Source: G963665545 sp963665545
Lineage (GTDB): Bacteria; Pseudomonadota; Gammaproteobacteria; Xanthomonadales; SZUA-36
DNA: 64,000 nt
NCBI GenBank assembly: GCA_963665545.2
Contig: CAXXKZ010000011.1
Coordinates: 1-64,000, forward strand
Direction of reading: 5' to 3'
In this document: positions 1 to 8,800 of the stretch, piece by piece
How positions within the stretch are numbered: the first letter of the stretch is position 1
Layout: every line of letters starts with the position of its first letter
Made by a program: the position numbers and the translations under genes
Notes under the pieces: generated by a model
Database searches by the model: none
What the model saw: the letters and a program-made list of their open reading frames with translations, nothing else
What the model was told of the DNA's origin: nothing

Positions 1-1376
1 TCGAATCTGGTGTTTGAGCAGTTGAAAAAAAGCGGCGTATCTGGTTGATTTGTTGTTACCAAACTTCAAAGCAACCAAAGGAGATACGCCACTATGAACA
101 AGAATAATGTTATTGAACTGGAACGTCGAGCAATCAGTGCCGATCCGTTGACCGAATTGCTCAAAGAAGGCGCCCGGAAGCTGCTCGCCGAAGCGGTGGA
201 AAGTGAAGTCCAGGAGCTGCTGGCCAAGTATCAGGATTGGCGTACCGAATCAGGTCATGCCGGTGTGGTGCGCAACGGTTACCTGCCAGAACGTGAGTTG
301 CAGACCGGCCTGGGACCGATCCGGGTGAGAATTCCCAAGGTGCGCTCGAAGACCGGTGAAGCAGTGAGTTTTCAGTCGGTGCTGGTGCCGCCATATGTGC
401 GCAAGACAGCGACTTTCGAGGCAGCCATTCCGTGGTTGTACCTCAAAGGGGTATCCAGCGGTGAGATGGCTGAGGCGTTGCGGGTACTGGTGGGCCCGCA
501 GGCACAGGGTCTGTCGGCCAGCACGGTATCCCGCCTGAAACAGGTATGGGCGGAGGAATATCGAGCGTGGAGCCAGCGTCGCCTGGGACAGGACCGGTGG
601 GTGTATGTCTGGGCTGATGGTGTCTACAGTGGGCTGCGGGCGGAGGATGCCAAGCTCTGCGCGCTGGTGATCATTGGTGTCAATGAACGCGGCGAAAAAC
701 ATTTTCTGGCGATTGAGGACGGGGTGCGGGAATCGACTCAGAGTTGGCGTGAGGTGTTGCTGAATCTGAAGTCGCGCGGCATGAGCGCCCCACAACTGGC
801 GATTGGTGATGGTGCGATGGGTTTTTGGGCGGCGCTGGATGAAATCTTTCCGGCCAGCCGCCAGCAACGCTGCTGGATGCACAAGACCATGAATGTACTG
901 AATTGTTTGCCGAAATCCGCACAACCCAAAGCCAAGCAGGCCCTGCACGCCATCTGGCAGGCGGAAACCAAGGATGATGCAAACAAGGCGTTTGATTTGT
1001 TTATTGAGATATTTGAGGCGAAATACCCGAAAGCGACGAGCTGTTTGCTCAAGGATCGGGATGAACTGTTGGCATTTTATGATTTTCCGGCCCAACACTG
1101 GCAGAGCATCCGGACCAGCAACCCGATTGAATCCACCTTTGCCACCATCCGCCACCGGACCAAAAGATCCAAAGGTTGTCTGACGCGCAATGGCATGTTG
1201 CATATGATGTTCAAATTGAGCCAGTGTGCGGAAAAGAAATGGCGCCGGCTACGCGGCTTTGATTACCTGGCCAAGGTGATTACGGGGGTGAAATTCAAAG
1301 ATGGGATCGAGGTAAAAGAGATTGATCAGGTCGCCGCTTGAATCAAATGGCTAAACACCAGATTTGACAATAGCTC
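1..1376 (+). mobile_element. IS256-family insertion sequence, copy 1 (left end cut by window edge)
   Basis: Nearly complete copy of an element found four times here. The three complete copies are 1385 bp, so 9 bases at the left end fall outside the window. Ends are imperfect inverted repeats: GAGCTATTGTCAAATCTGG on one side, GAGTTATGATCGAATCTGG on the other. It carries one transposase gene. Copy 1 and copy 2 face each other around a 641-bp segment. The flank after the right end starts TTCATAGA; the left flank is not visible, so a target duplication cannot be tested. Confidence 0.9.
94..1341 (+). CDS. IS256-family (mutator-type) transposase, copy 1
   Basis: A 415-residue DDE transposase that would cut and paste or copy its element. 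The acidic triad is visible as D175 (VWADGVY), D239 (AIGDGAM) and E346 (SNPIESTF), with the RCWMHK segment typical of the family at 259-264. An AAAGGAG ribosome binding site sits before the ATG. It is full length and apparently intact. It differs from the other copies by isolated substitutions, for example Tyr instead of Asp in the antisense reading near base 1010, so the copies have only recently diverged. Confidence 0.93.
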   Translation: MNKNNVIELERRAISADPLTELLKEGARKLLAEAVESEVQELLAKYQDWRTESGHAGVVRNGYLPERELQTGLGPIRVRIPKVRSKTGEAVSFQSVLVPPYVRKTATFEAAIPWLYLKGVSSGEMAEALRVLVGPQAQGLSASTVSRLKQVWAEEYRAWSQRRLGQDRWVYVWADGVYSGLRAEDAKLCALVIIGVNERGEKHFLAIEDGVRESTQSWREVLLNLKSRGMSAPQLAIGDGAMGFWAALDEIFPASRQQRCWMHKTMNVLNCLPKSAQPKAKQALHAIWQAETKDDANKAFDLFIEIFEAKYPKATSCLLKDRDELLAFYDFPAQHWQSIRTSNPIESTFATIRHRTKRSKGCLTRNGMLHMMFKLSQCAEKKWRRLRGFDYLAKVITGVKFKDGIEVKEIDQVAA

Positions 1377-1609
1377 TTCATAGAGCAGCTTCCAGCCGAC
1401 ACTCTTATCCTACACGGGGACTAGCTTTTTACACAAGAACGGGCTTCCATGCCCGAAGGCACCTATATGACAAACCAAGATCAATACGAACACAGCACGC
1501 GAGAGACTGAAATTCGTTTAGGGAAAATTCCGCGAATCCGCTGTTCCTAGAGCAGTACTAACCTCCTGACCACCATAATGTTGTGGTGGTCTCCACACTG
1601 GAGGCATTT
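1377..1609. other. short segment between IS copy 1 and a small gene pair
   Basis: No convincing gene. A 27-codon reading frame at 1467-1550 (+) starts with ATG but has a weak ribosome binding site. A perfect 8-bp hairpin, GACCACCA (1568-1575) and TGGTGGTC (1584-1591), lies just before the GGAGG of the next gene and could be a leader structure. Confidence 0.4.
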
Positions 1610-1717
1610 ATGCAAATCACACTCACCCACCCTGAAAACGCACTGGACAAGGCAGAGTCACTGGCCCATCTGCTGCAAGATTACCTATCATTCTCGGCAG
1701 TGGGGGGTGCACCATGA
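1610..1717 (+). CDS. small hypothetical protein, 35 aa
   Basis: A 35-residue frame preceded by GGAGG at a good distance. Its stop overlaps the ATG of the next gene as ATGA, the usual sign of translational coupling. The product is hydrophilic and helical with the core ALDKAESLAHLLQDYL. I do not recognise a named family with certainty; short proteins of this style occur in phage and plasmid cassettes. The gene sits between IS copies 1 and 2, with a hairpin just upstream. Confidence 0.5.
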   Translation: MQITLTHPENALDKAESLAHLLQDYLSFSAVGGAP

Positions 1718-2017
1718 GCCTCGACAAGTGCCGCTGCCCCGCAGCCCGAATGTTCGATGAGCCGAGCTGCATACTGTCCCAAGCAAGAGGCATCGCGGGG
1801 GTATTGGCTAGCGCCGACATGGACGAGCTGACTGACCGCACTGTAAACAACGCTGCCTGGGCAATCAGGGACTTGCTGGGCCTGCACCAAGAGCTTGAGG
1901 CGGCAGAGTGGGCGGCAAGAGACGAGAAGCACGCTGCCGAGCGCGAGGCTACGCTAGAGAAGAGGCGAGCAGTGGAGACCTACTTTGACATTGCTACGGA
2001 CGATGAAATCCGCGCAT

Positions 2018-3402
2018 GAGCTATTGTCAAATCTGGTGTTTAGCCATTTGATTCAAGCGGCGACCTGATCAATCTCTTTTACCTCGATCCCATCTTTGAA
2101 TTTCACCCCCGTAATCACCTTGGCCAGGTAATCAAAGCCGCGTAGCCGGCGCCATTTCTTTTCCGCACACTGGCTCAATTTGAACATCATATGCAACATG
2201 CCATTGCGCGTCAGACAACCTTTGGATCTTTTGGTCCGGTGGCGGATGGTGGCAAAGGTGGATTCAATCGGGTTGCTGGTCCGGATGCTCTGCCAGTGTT
2301 GGGCCGGAAAATCATAAAATGCCAACAGTTCATCCCGATCCTTGAGCAAACAGCTCGTCGCTTTCGGGTATTTCGCCTCAAAGATCTCAATAAACAAATC
2401 AAACGCCTTGTTTGCATCATCCTTGGTTTCCGCCTGCCAGATGGCGTGCAGGGCCTGCTTGGCTTTGGGTTGTGCGGATTTCGGCAAACAATTCAGTACA
2501 TTCATGGTCTTGTGCATCCAGCAGCGTTGCTGGCGGCTGGCCGGAAAGATTTCATCCAGCGCCGCCCAAAAACCCATCGCACCATCACCAATCGCCAGTT
2601 GTGGGGCGCTCATGCCGCGCGACTTCAGATTCAGCAACACCTCACGCCAACTCTGAGTCGATTCCCGCACCCCGTCCTCAATCGCCAGAAAATGTTTTTC
2701 GCCGCGTTCATTGACACCAATGATCACCAGCGCGCAGAGCTTGGCATCCTCCGCCCGCAGCCCACTGTAGACACCATCAGCCCAGACATACACCCACCGG
2801 TCCTGTCCCAGGCGACGCTGGCTCCACGCTCGATATTCCTCCGCCCATACCTGTTTCAGGCGGGATACCGTGCTGGCCGACAAACCCTGTGCCTGCGGGC
2901 CCACCAGTACCCGCAACGCCTCAGCCATCTCACCGCTGGATACCCCTTTGAGGTACAACCACGGAATGGCTGCCTCGAAAGTCGCTGTCTTGCGCACATA
3001 TGGCGGCACCAGCACCGACTGAAAACTCACTGCTTCACCGGTCTTCGAGCGCACCTTGGGAATTCTCACCCGGATCGGTCCCAGGCCGGTCTGCAACTCA
3101 CGTTCTGGCAGGTAACCGTTGCGCACCACACCGGCATGACCTGATTCGGTACGCCAATCCTGATACTTGGCCAGCAGCTCCTGGACTTCACTTTCCACCG
3201 CTTCGGCGAGCAGCTTCCGGGCGCCTTCTTTGAGCAATTCGGTCAACGGATCGGCACTGATTGCTCGACGTTCCAGTTCAATAACATTATTCTTGTTCAT
3301 AGTGGCGTATCTCCTTTGGTTGCTTTGAAGTTTGGTAACAACAAATCAACCAGATACGCCGCTTTTTTTCAACTGCTCAAACACCAGATTCGATCATAAC
3401 TC
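2018..3402 (-). mobile_element. IS256-family insertion sequence, copy 2
   Basis: Complete 1385-bp element with both imperfect inverted repeats and an intact transposase gene, oriented opposite to copy 1. It is inserted in a small coding gene (see the split gene at 1714). With copy 3 in the same orientation 50.1 kb away, it forms a pair of direct repeats around the whole core region. Confidence 0.95.
2053..3300 (-). CDS. IS256-family transposase, copy 2
   Basis: A 415-residue transposase with the triad D175, D239, E346 intact, so this copy should be able to move. Same start context (AAAGGAGATACGCCACT then ATG) as the other copies. The protein is essentially identical to copies 1 and 3. Since this copy has a perfect target duplication, it is the best candidate for a recently active copy. 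Confidence 0.93.
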   Translation of the reverse strand: MNKNNVIELERRAISADPLTELLKEGARKLLAEAVESEVQELLAKYQDWRTESGHAGVVRNGYLPERELQTGLGPIRVRIPKVRSKTGEAVSFQSVLVPPYVRKTATFEAAIPWLYLKGVSSGEMAEALRVLVGPQAQGLSASTVSRLKQVWAEEYRAWSQRRLGQDRWVYVWADGVYSGLRAEDAKLCALVIIGVNERGEKHFLAIEDGVRESTQSWREVLLNLKSRGMSAPQLAIGDGAMGFWAALDEIFPASRQQRCWMHKTMNVLNCLPKSAQPKAKQALHAIWQAETKDDANKAFDLFIEIFEAKYPKATSCLLKDRDELLAFYDFPAQHWQSIRTSNPIESTFATIRHRTKRSKGCLTRNGMLHMMFKLSQCAEKKWRRLRGFDYLAKVITGVKFKDGIEVKEIDQVAA

Positions 3403-3543
3403 TCCGCGCAAGCCTGGAAGACCTCATTACTGACGAGTACCTAGCAGCCGAATTGAGGGGGATTGAATTCTCCAAAGAATCGTGCAATCGGATGCTCCAG
3501 CGTGACCAAAGATCAGTATCGGGGGCGTCATCAAGATAGCATC

Positions 3544-4812
3544 GTGTTGCGGATAGCGTTGGCACCCTGGGCGGTGCTTGCCGTGCTTGCAGTGCTGCCC
3601 CTGGCGAATGCGCAAATGGGCCAGCCGGAGTACAACACGGATCGGCCAGGCCAGGATCTGCATCATTTCAAGGCTTCCGGCTGGCAGGAATGCGCCACTT
3701 CGTGTCGCTCCCAAGATGCTTGCCGTGCCTATACCTTTGTGAACTCGACCCAAACCTGTTGGCTGAAGGGCGCGGTGCCCGTCGGTAGGAAAGCCACCGG
3801 CATGACCTCCGGGGTTCGCATCATGGGGCCGATGGAGCGCAGCGTCGATCGCCCCGGCCGCGACCTCCGCCCGGGATTCCTGTCGGCGAGTCCAGCGGCC
3901 TGCGAGCGCTCTTGCCAGACCGATTCTGCTTGTGCTGCGTGGACCTGGGTCAAACCCGGGAGAAGCGGTCAAGGCGCCTGCTGGCTGAAAAGCTCGGCGC
4001 CGGCACCCCGAAAAAACGATTGCTGCTTATCCGGCATCCGGCTTGCCGGAAACCCAGTGCGCAGTGCCGTGACAGTTGAACGAATGAAAACAACCGGCAA
4101 GCGCAGTAGAGTGGGCGCCACTGCCGAAGTGCCCGACCACCAGGGTGCGCCCGCGCCGTCGAGCCCAGGGGATGACCCGTTGGGAGGCGTGGCCGGACAG
4201 CCACGTTCAGAAAATGAGTACTTCACGGATGTGCCAGGCGACGCATCATATGCCGGCCTCCTGGATGATGCGGTGCAACTGGGTATCGTTGATGCCCCAT
4301 TACCATGCGACGACGGGTTTGCGGGAAGCTGTTTCCGGCCAGACGACGACATCAATCGTGCTGAATGGTCCAGGATGATTGTCGAAGCGTACGGCCTTGC
4401 GCTGTCCCACCCGACCTCACCACCATTCACGGATGTGCCGCTGGGGGAATGGTACACGGAGTCGATCGCAACGATTGTCGAGCACGGGATTGCACGTGGC
4501 TACCTGGATGTAAGTGGCGATCCAACTGGGCTTTTCGGCCCCGCCGACCCGCTCACTCGTGAACAGGCGATGAAGATGGTCGTACTTGCTGTCCCGTTGA
4601 CAACAAGTACCAGTTGCGGGCCCACCTACGCCGACGTACCACCAAGCAGATGGTCCTACCAGCATGTCGAGACTGGATACGCCAACAGCATCGTCGAATT
4701 GGGCAGCGGCATGTTCCATCCTGATAACTATCTCAGCCGTGCCGAGGCCATTGGTTTTGCCGTCAACGGTCTTGAACCTGCCAAGCGTCCTTGCGCCAGC
4801 CAGGGTAATTAA
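3544..4812 (+). CDS. secreted PAN-domain / SLH-domain protein
   Basis: About 422 residues from a GTG start chosen because it opens a clean signal peptide (hydrophobic stretch ending LPLANA). Upstream GTG 3502 and ATG 3463 are possible but add a non-signal leader. Two tandem Cys-rich PAN/apple-like modules follow, each opening RPG.DL and holding paired cysteines (CATSC, CWLK; CERSCQ, CWLK). After a low-complexity linker come three SLH-like units, marked by YFTDVPGD, PFTDVPLGEWY and TYADVPPSRWSY, each with an R(A/E) motif (INRAEW, LTREQA, LSRAEA). PAN modules bind proteins or glycans; SLH modules bind cell-wall polymers. Function is not known. No ribosome binding site is obvious, so the start is uncertain. 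It lies just after the IS-split gene. Confidence 0.7.
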   Translation: MLRIALAPWAVLAVLAVLPLANAQMGQPEYNTDRPGQDLHHFKASGWQECATSCRSQDACRAYTFVNSTQTCWLKGAVPVGRKATGMTSGVRIMGPMERSVDRPGRDLRPGFLSASPAACERSCQTDSACAAWTWVKPGRSGQGACWLKSSAPAPRKNDCCLSGIRLAGNPVRSAVTVERMKTTGKRSRVGATAEVPDHQGAPAPSSPGDDPLGGVAGQPRSENEYFTDVPGDASYAGLLDDAVQLGIVDAPLPCDDGFAGSCFRPDDDINRAEWSRMIVEAYGLALSHPTSPPFTDVPLGEWYTESIATIVEHGIARGYLDVSGDPTGLFGPADPLTREQAMKMVVLAVPLTTSTSCGPTYADVPPSRWSYQHVETGYANSIVELGSGMFHPDNYLSRAEAIGFAVNGLEPAKRPCASQGN

Positions 4813-4853
4813 CGCCTCCCAATTCGCGATTGAGAGGATTGCCCTGCACCGCA

Positions 4854-5501
4854 TCATGGCCGGTAACATTCATCCGATGCTGCCCGAACTCCAGCAATCT
4901 CAGGAAAGTGTGGTCCTGACTGGGGTTGATCCATAAGCATTGCCCTTTGGTTATGCGCATCAAACAGCATCTCATGTGTTTGCAGCGGATAGGCCCTGAG
5001 CATAAACGCCCGGCTGTGACACAGCTTGAAATGGCCCACCTGCAACTTCATCTGTCGCGGACCCACCCGCGCCCAGTCCTCACTCCAGTCGAACTGGAAG
5101 GCCTCACCCGGGGCGAAGATCAGCGGTATATAGGTGCCACGACTGGCCTGGTTATCCGCTTCACGTTGCCGTTGACGCCAGTCACGCGCAAAGGCGGCTA
5201 CCCGATCGTAGGATCCATCAAAGCCCAGCGCCACCAGATCCCGGTGGAGCATCTTTAAACTTCGCCGGCGCTTGCGGTTGCGGCCAGACTCACGCTTCAA
5301 CCAGGTAGCCAGCGTTCCGGCAAAAGGATCGAGCTTGCTGACTGATCTGCGCAGCGGATACTTCGGTTCAATAATCCCACTGGCCAGGTACTTACGAATG
5401 GTGTGCCGGGAAAGCCCGGTTCGTCTTGAAATCTCTCGCATCGACAGCTTGTCACGGCCATGCCATCGTCGTATTACACTCAATAAATCCACGTCTATCA
5501 C
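4854..5501 (-). pseudogene. istA: IS21-family transposase IstA, truncated
   Basis: 215 codons that match the N-terminal part of IstA, normally about 500 residues. Visible are an N-terminal helix-turn-helix (SMREISRRTGLSRHTIRKYL), a basic linker, and the start of the DDE core with the first Asp in FQFDWSED. Family similarity stops near residue 184 (EMLFDAHN, about base 4950); the rest is unrelated sequence. The partner ATPase IstB is absent, so this is an inactive remnant. Confidence 0.85.
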
Positions 5502-5558
5502 TCCTTGTACACTCCCGCTTTATCATCAGCAGGAAAGAGGGTTACACGTGGGGCAATA

Positions 5559-5609
5559 TTGGATGCAAATATGGGGGGTTAGTGGTGTACTTTTGGATGC
5601 AAATTAACA
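5559..5609 (-). repeat. IS21-type terminal repeats of the istA remnant
   Basis: TTGGATGCAAAT occurs at 5559-5570 and 5593-5604 in the same direction, 34 bp apart, upstream of istA. Multiple internal terminal repeats are characteristic of IS21 ends. Read on the minus strand the element would begin TGTTAATTTGCATCC at 5609, which fits the usual TG end. Confidence 0.65.
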
Positions 5610-5845
5610 TTCGATGTTTTCAAAACGAAGCTAAACACTACAACGATTCACAAGAAACTGCAACACAGCATATATAATGCGGTGTGGTATAATCACAATT
5701 ACATATTTTTGCTAAGTTTTTCTTCTAAGCAAGCGAAATTGGCGCATCATTGTCGCAATGAAGTCGAGAATTCACCTTCTATATGGTAACCAAGGTCGCT
5801 AAGTTCGCCCCTTGTCAAATCGACATTCCGACCATTGCTACCGGT

Positions 5846-8800
5846 CTAATACTCCCAGTCCAGGCGCTCGGCGTCTTCGTCATGGTGGCGCGCGTCGTTT
5901 TCATAGCTGTCCGCCAGGATGTCGAGGGCCTTGGAGGTATGTGGATGCTCGTGAGCGATGGCCTTGGCCCAGTTGCGGTACTTCGCAGCCTCCTGGCGTT
6001 CGAGATTCCCTCCGTCGCGCGGCATCCGCGTCGTGACGCCACGCCGATTCCGCTTCCCTATCCAAAAGCCTTCGATCATCGGCTTACTGCGAAACAAGTC
6101 GAGCACGTCACGCACTGCTTGGGCCGGCCAGTTTCCGTCCGCTCCGACCGGAGACGCTGACAGCATGTTCCCAATCTGGCTGTCGGCGATGCCTTCACGC
6201 TCCGCTGCCTTGGCGAGCGAACGGGCATCCTTAATCCAGGCCTCCAGAACCTCGCCGTCAACTGTGCCGTCGTCGCGGGTACCGGGGAGACGGTCCCAGG
6301 TTTCAAGCAGCTGATATGCCTGATCGGAGACGGTGCGGGCGTGCTCATGGTCCTCCGGTTCGACGCCGACAACACCGCTTTCTTCGCTCGCTTTGAATAC
6401 CGCGCTGAGCATCTCAATGAACAGTGCGGGTTGCTCCGAAAGAGCCCTCAGCAGCACCTTGGCCGGTCGGCCCGAATGCTCCAGGAATGGCAGATAGTCC
6501 CACTCGAGCGCGACCAGGGAATCCTTGTTTACATCACTGCGCTCATCAAGGACCTGGAGTACCTCGACGACGTAGTACTGAAACATTGACCCTTCGTTCG
6601 TGTCGCCGTCGCTCTCGAACGGCTGGCGTGCCGCCTCCCGCAGGACCTCGACGAGCAGATCTGACGGCAGATGTACCTTGTTACCGCGCCCTGCCAGCGG
6701 CAGGGCGTGGCGAGCGCGGCCGACGGAGATCAGCTTGCGGATGGCGAAGCCGACATCTTCACTGTCCTCGCTCATCCAGGATACAGGCGCTCGGCGCCAG
6801 TAGGTGTCTTCGATCACCGCACCGGCCCGGGCGACCTGGTCCCAAGTCCAGCGTTGAGCGGGGAGCGCGCGTAGAATCGTCAGCAGTGCGGTGTCGCCCC
6901 AAGCTTCGTCCTTGGACTTGGTGATCAGAGCCTCAGCCCAAGGCTCCTTTCGACGGTCGAACGCGGAGATAACCAGACCGTGAGCCACGTCTCGTTCATG
7001 ACCATTGTCGCTGCGCAGCGCTGCCTCCAAGAGCGCATCGAGATCGGGCTCCGAAAGCCCGCCGTCGTAGAGCGCTTTCCCGACGTATCCGGCCGAGTGG
7101 ACCAGGCGCGCGAGCGCCAGAATGGACATTACGCCGCCTTCAGAGAACAGCGCTCGTGCCGCCTCCTGCCTGGCCGTGTCGACGTTGCGCTCCTCCGCCT
7201 TCCAGCCCGCTGCCGAAGGATTGGGCCGTGCTACAGATTGCTCGAAAAGCCAGGCCGTGCGCTCAAGCGGATCTGAGGGTTCGAATCGGTTATAAATCGC
7301 TTCCAGCCGGTCAAGCACCCCAGCCGGCATCGACCAATCGACATCCGGAAACTGCCGATGATGGTGCAGCATGCGGCGCAGGCTCGTCCAGACCACCACG
7401 CGATCGGCATTGTCACTGATCTTCCGTTCTGCCACCTCTAGCGTCTCGAATCCGGCTTCTGGGTCCGGTGCCAGATCGGCAAACCGATCGAGCAGCGACT
7501 CCCATCGCTCGGCGTCAACGCCCACGTCTGCGAGCAGCCGCTCTGTGATGGCGACCGCCCCCCGCCTGATCAGACCCCAGGTGACTGCTTCTACCTTGTC
7601 GACCGTGAAGTCGCGCCATCGCGGCATGGATGACGGGGAAGAGCTGGCGCGGCCCTGAGGCAGGACGCCGAGCATCAACTTCCATGCGGCGTCGTTCTCC
7701 CGCTTTCGGATCATGTCGAGCGCCCGAAGTCGCTGGTCCAGTGTCGCAAAGGTCTGGGGTATCCAGAGTAGGTGGATCTCGCGGAGACTATTCGCCGGAC
7801 GATTCGTGTAGCGCCCGGGCGGGTTGTCGATGGCATCGAGGCGTGCCAGGATGTGGGTCACCCTTGGCATAAGGTCGGGAGACCAAGCTAGGGACTCAAG
7901 CGCCCACAATAGGTCGGATAGGTGTTCGGTCCCGAACATGCCCCCCTCGTCGGCGCCGAACAGGGCGCGGATTGGGGGGTCGTTCTGATCGAGGCTGTCT
8001 TCGATGACGCTCAGGAAGGAGTCGGGCGACGCCTCGGCCAGCAGTCGGAAGTCCCGTGAGAGCGACCACCACCGTTGTTGGTCAGCTTTTCGCAGCAGCT
8101 TGACGACGATTGCGTCGGCGCGCCGCGCGACGTCGGGCATGGTAAGGACCTTGTTACCCCACAGGGCTAGCAGGATCAGCACCTGCCCGATTCCGTGACG
8201 CAGCATCTCCGAATTGTCCGGTTGGACGCCTCGCACAGCCGCCATCCAGCGCTCGTCGCTGTCCATCTCGTAGCGTGGGTCCGCAGAGCCGAGCACGGCG
8301 TGCGCCACGGCCTCGAAGCGCATGATGTCGACACTAGTGAGGTACGGCGCGAGCAGGAACCACGCGTCCGCCAGCGACGCGACGCGCCAGGTCGAACCGA
8401 CCTTCTGCAGCGGGCTGTCGAACTGGCCGACGTAACGGGCCAGTGCAGCGACAACGGTCTCATAGGGCTGGTCGGCGATCTCGGCGAGCCGGACCCGGTC
8501 CGACTTCACGTTCTCATCCCAACCGCCTGCCAGCAGCGCCGCCAATAAAGAATGCGGTGGAGTTTCTTGCGCCCAGCGAGGGAGACACCCTGGCGCGCTC
8601 GGCATGAGACGACGGAGGACAGCCAGGTTGCGTGCACTGTCGCGCGCAAGGGCCTCAGCCCGGGGCTTGGCGACTCCGGCAGCGATCAAGGCGCTGGCGA
8701 TCCCTTCCCGTGATGGGCGCGTCAGGACCCGGACTTCGCCCCGGGAGACTAGTTGCTCGTCATAGGCCTGCAGCACATAGTGACCGTGTTCCACAAGGGC

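Larger units (their letters stand above)
2009..3410. repeat. 8-bp target site duplication around IS copy 2
   Basis: TCCGCGCA occurs at 2009-2016 and again at 3403-3410, directly flanking the element at 2018-3402. One extra T (2017) separates the left repeat from the IS end. IS256-family elements normally make 8-9-bp duplications. Among the copies whose two flanks are visible, this is the only one with a clean duplication, so it marks a simple transposition event. Confidence 0.85.
1714..3539 (+). pseudogene. hypothetical gene split by IS256 copy 2
   Basis: The 5' part (1714-2016) encodes 101 residues and then runs into the IS, where TGA follows at once. Removing the IS and one copy of the TCCGCGCA duplication joins 2016 to 3411 in frame and adds 42 codons to a TAG at 3537-3539, giving a 143-residue protein. 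The join reads smoothly (DDEIRA then SLEDLITDEYL). The middle is charged and probably a long helix (EAAEWAARDEKHAAERE). Function is unknown. It was coupled to the 35-codon gene upstream and is probably phage- or plasmid-derived. It is interrupted and likely inactive. Confidence 0.75.

Noticed and set aside
2191..3144. 317-codon open frame antisense to the IS256 transposase (also at 250-1203, 53678-54631, 56403-57356)
   Set aside because: It is a shadow of the transposase gene in the opposite strand: no ribosome binding site, composition reflects the GC-rich third codon position of the true gene.
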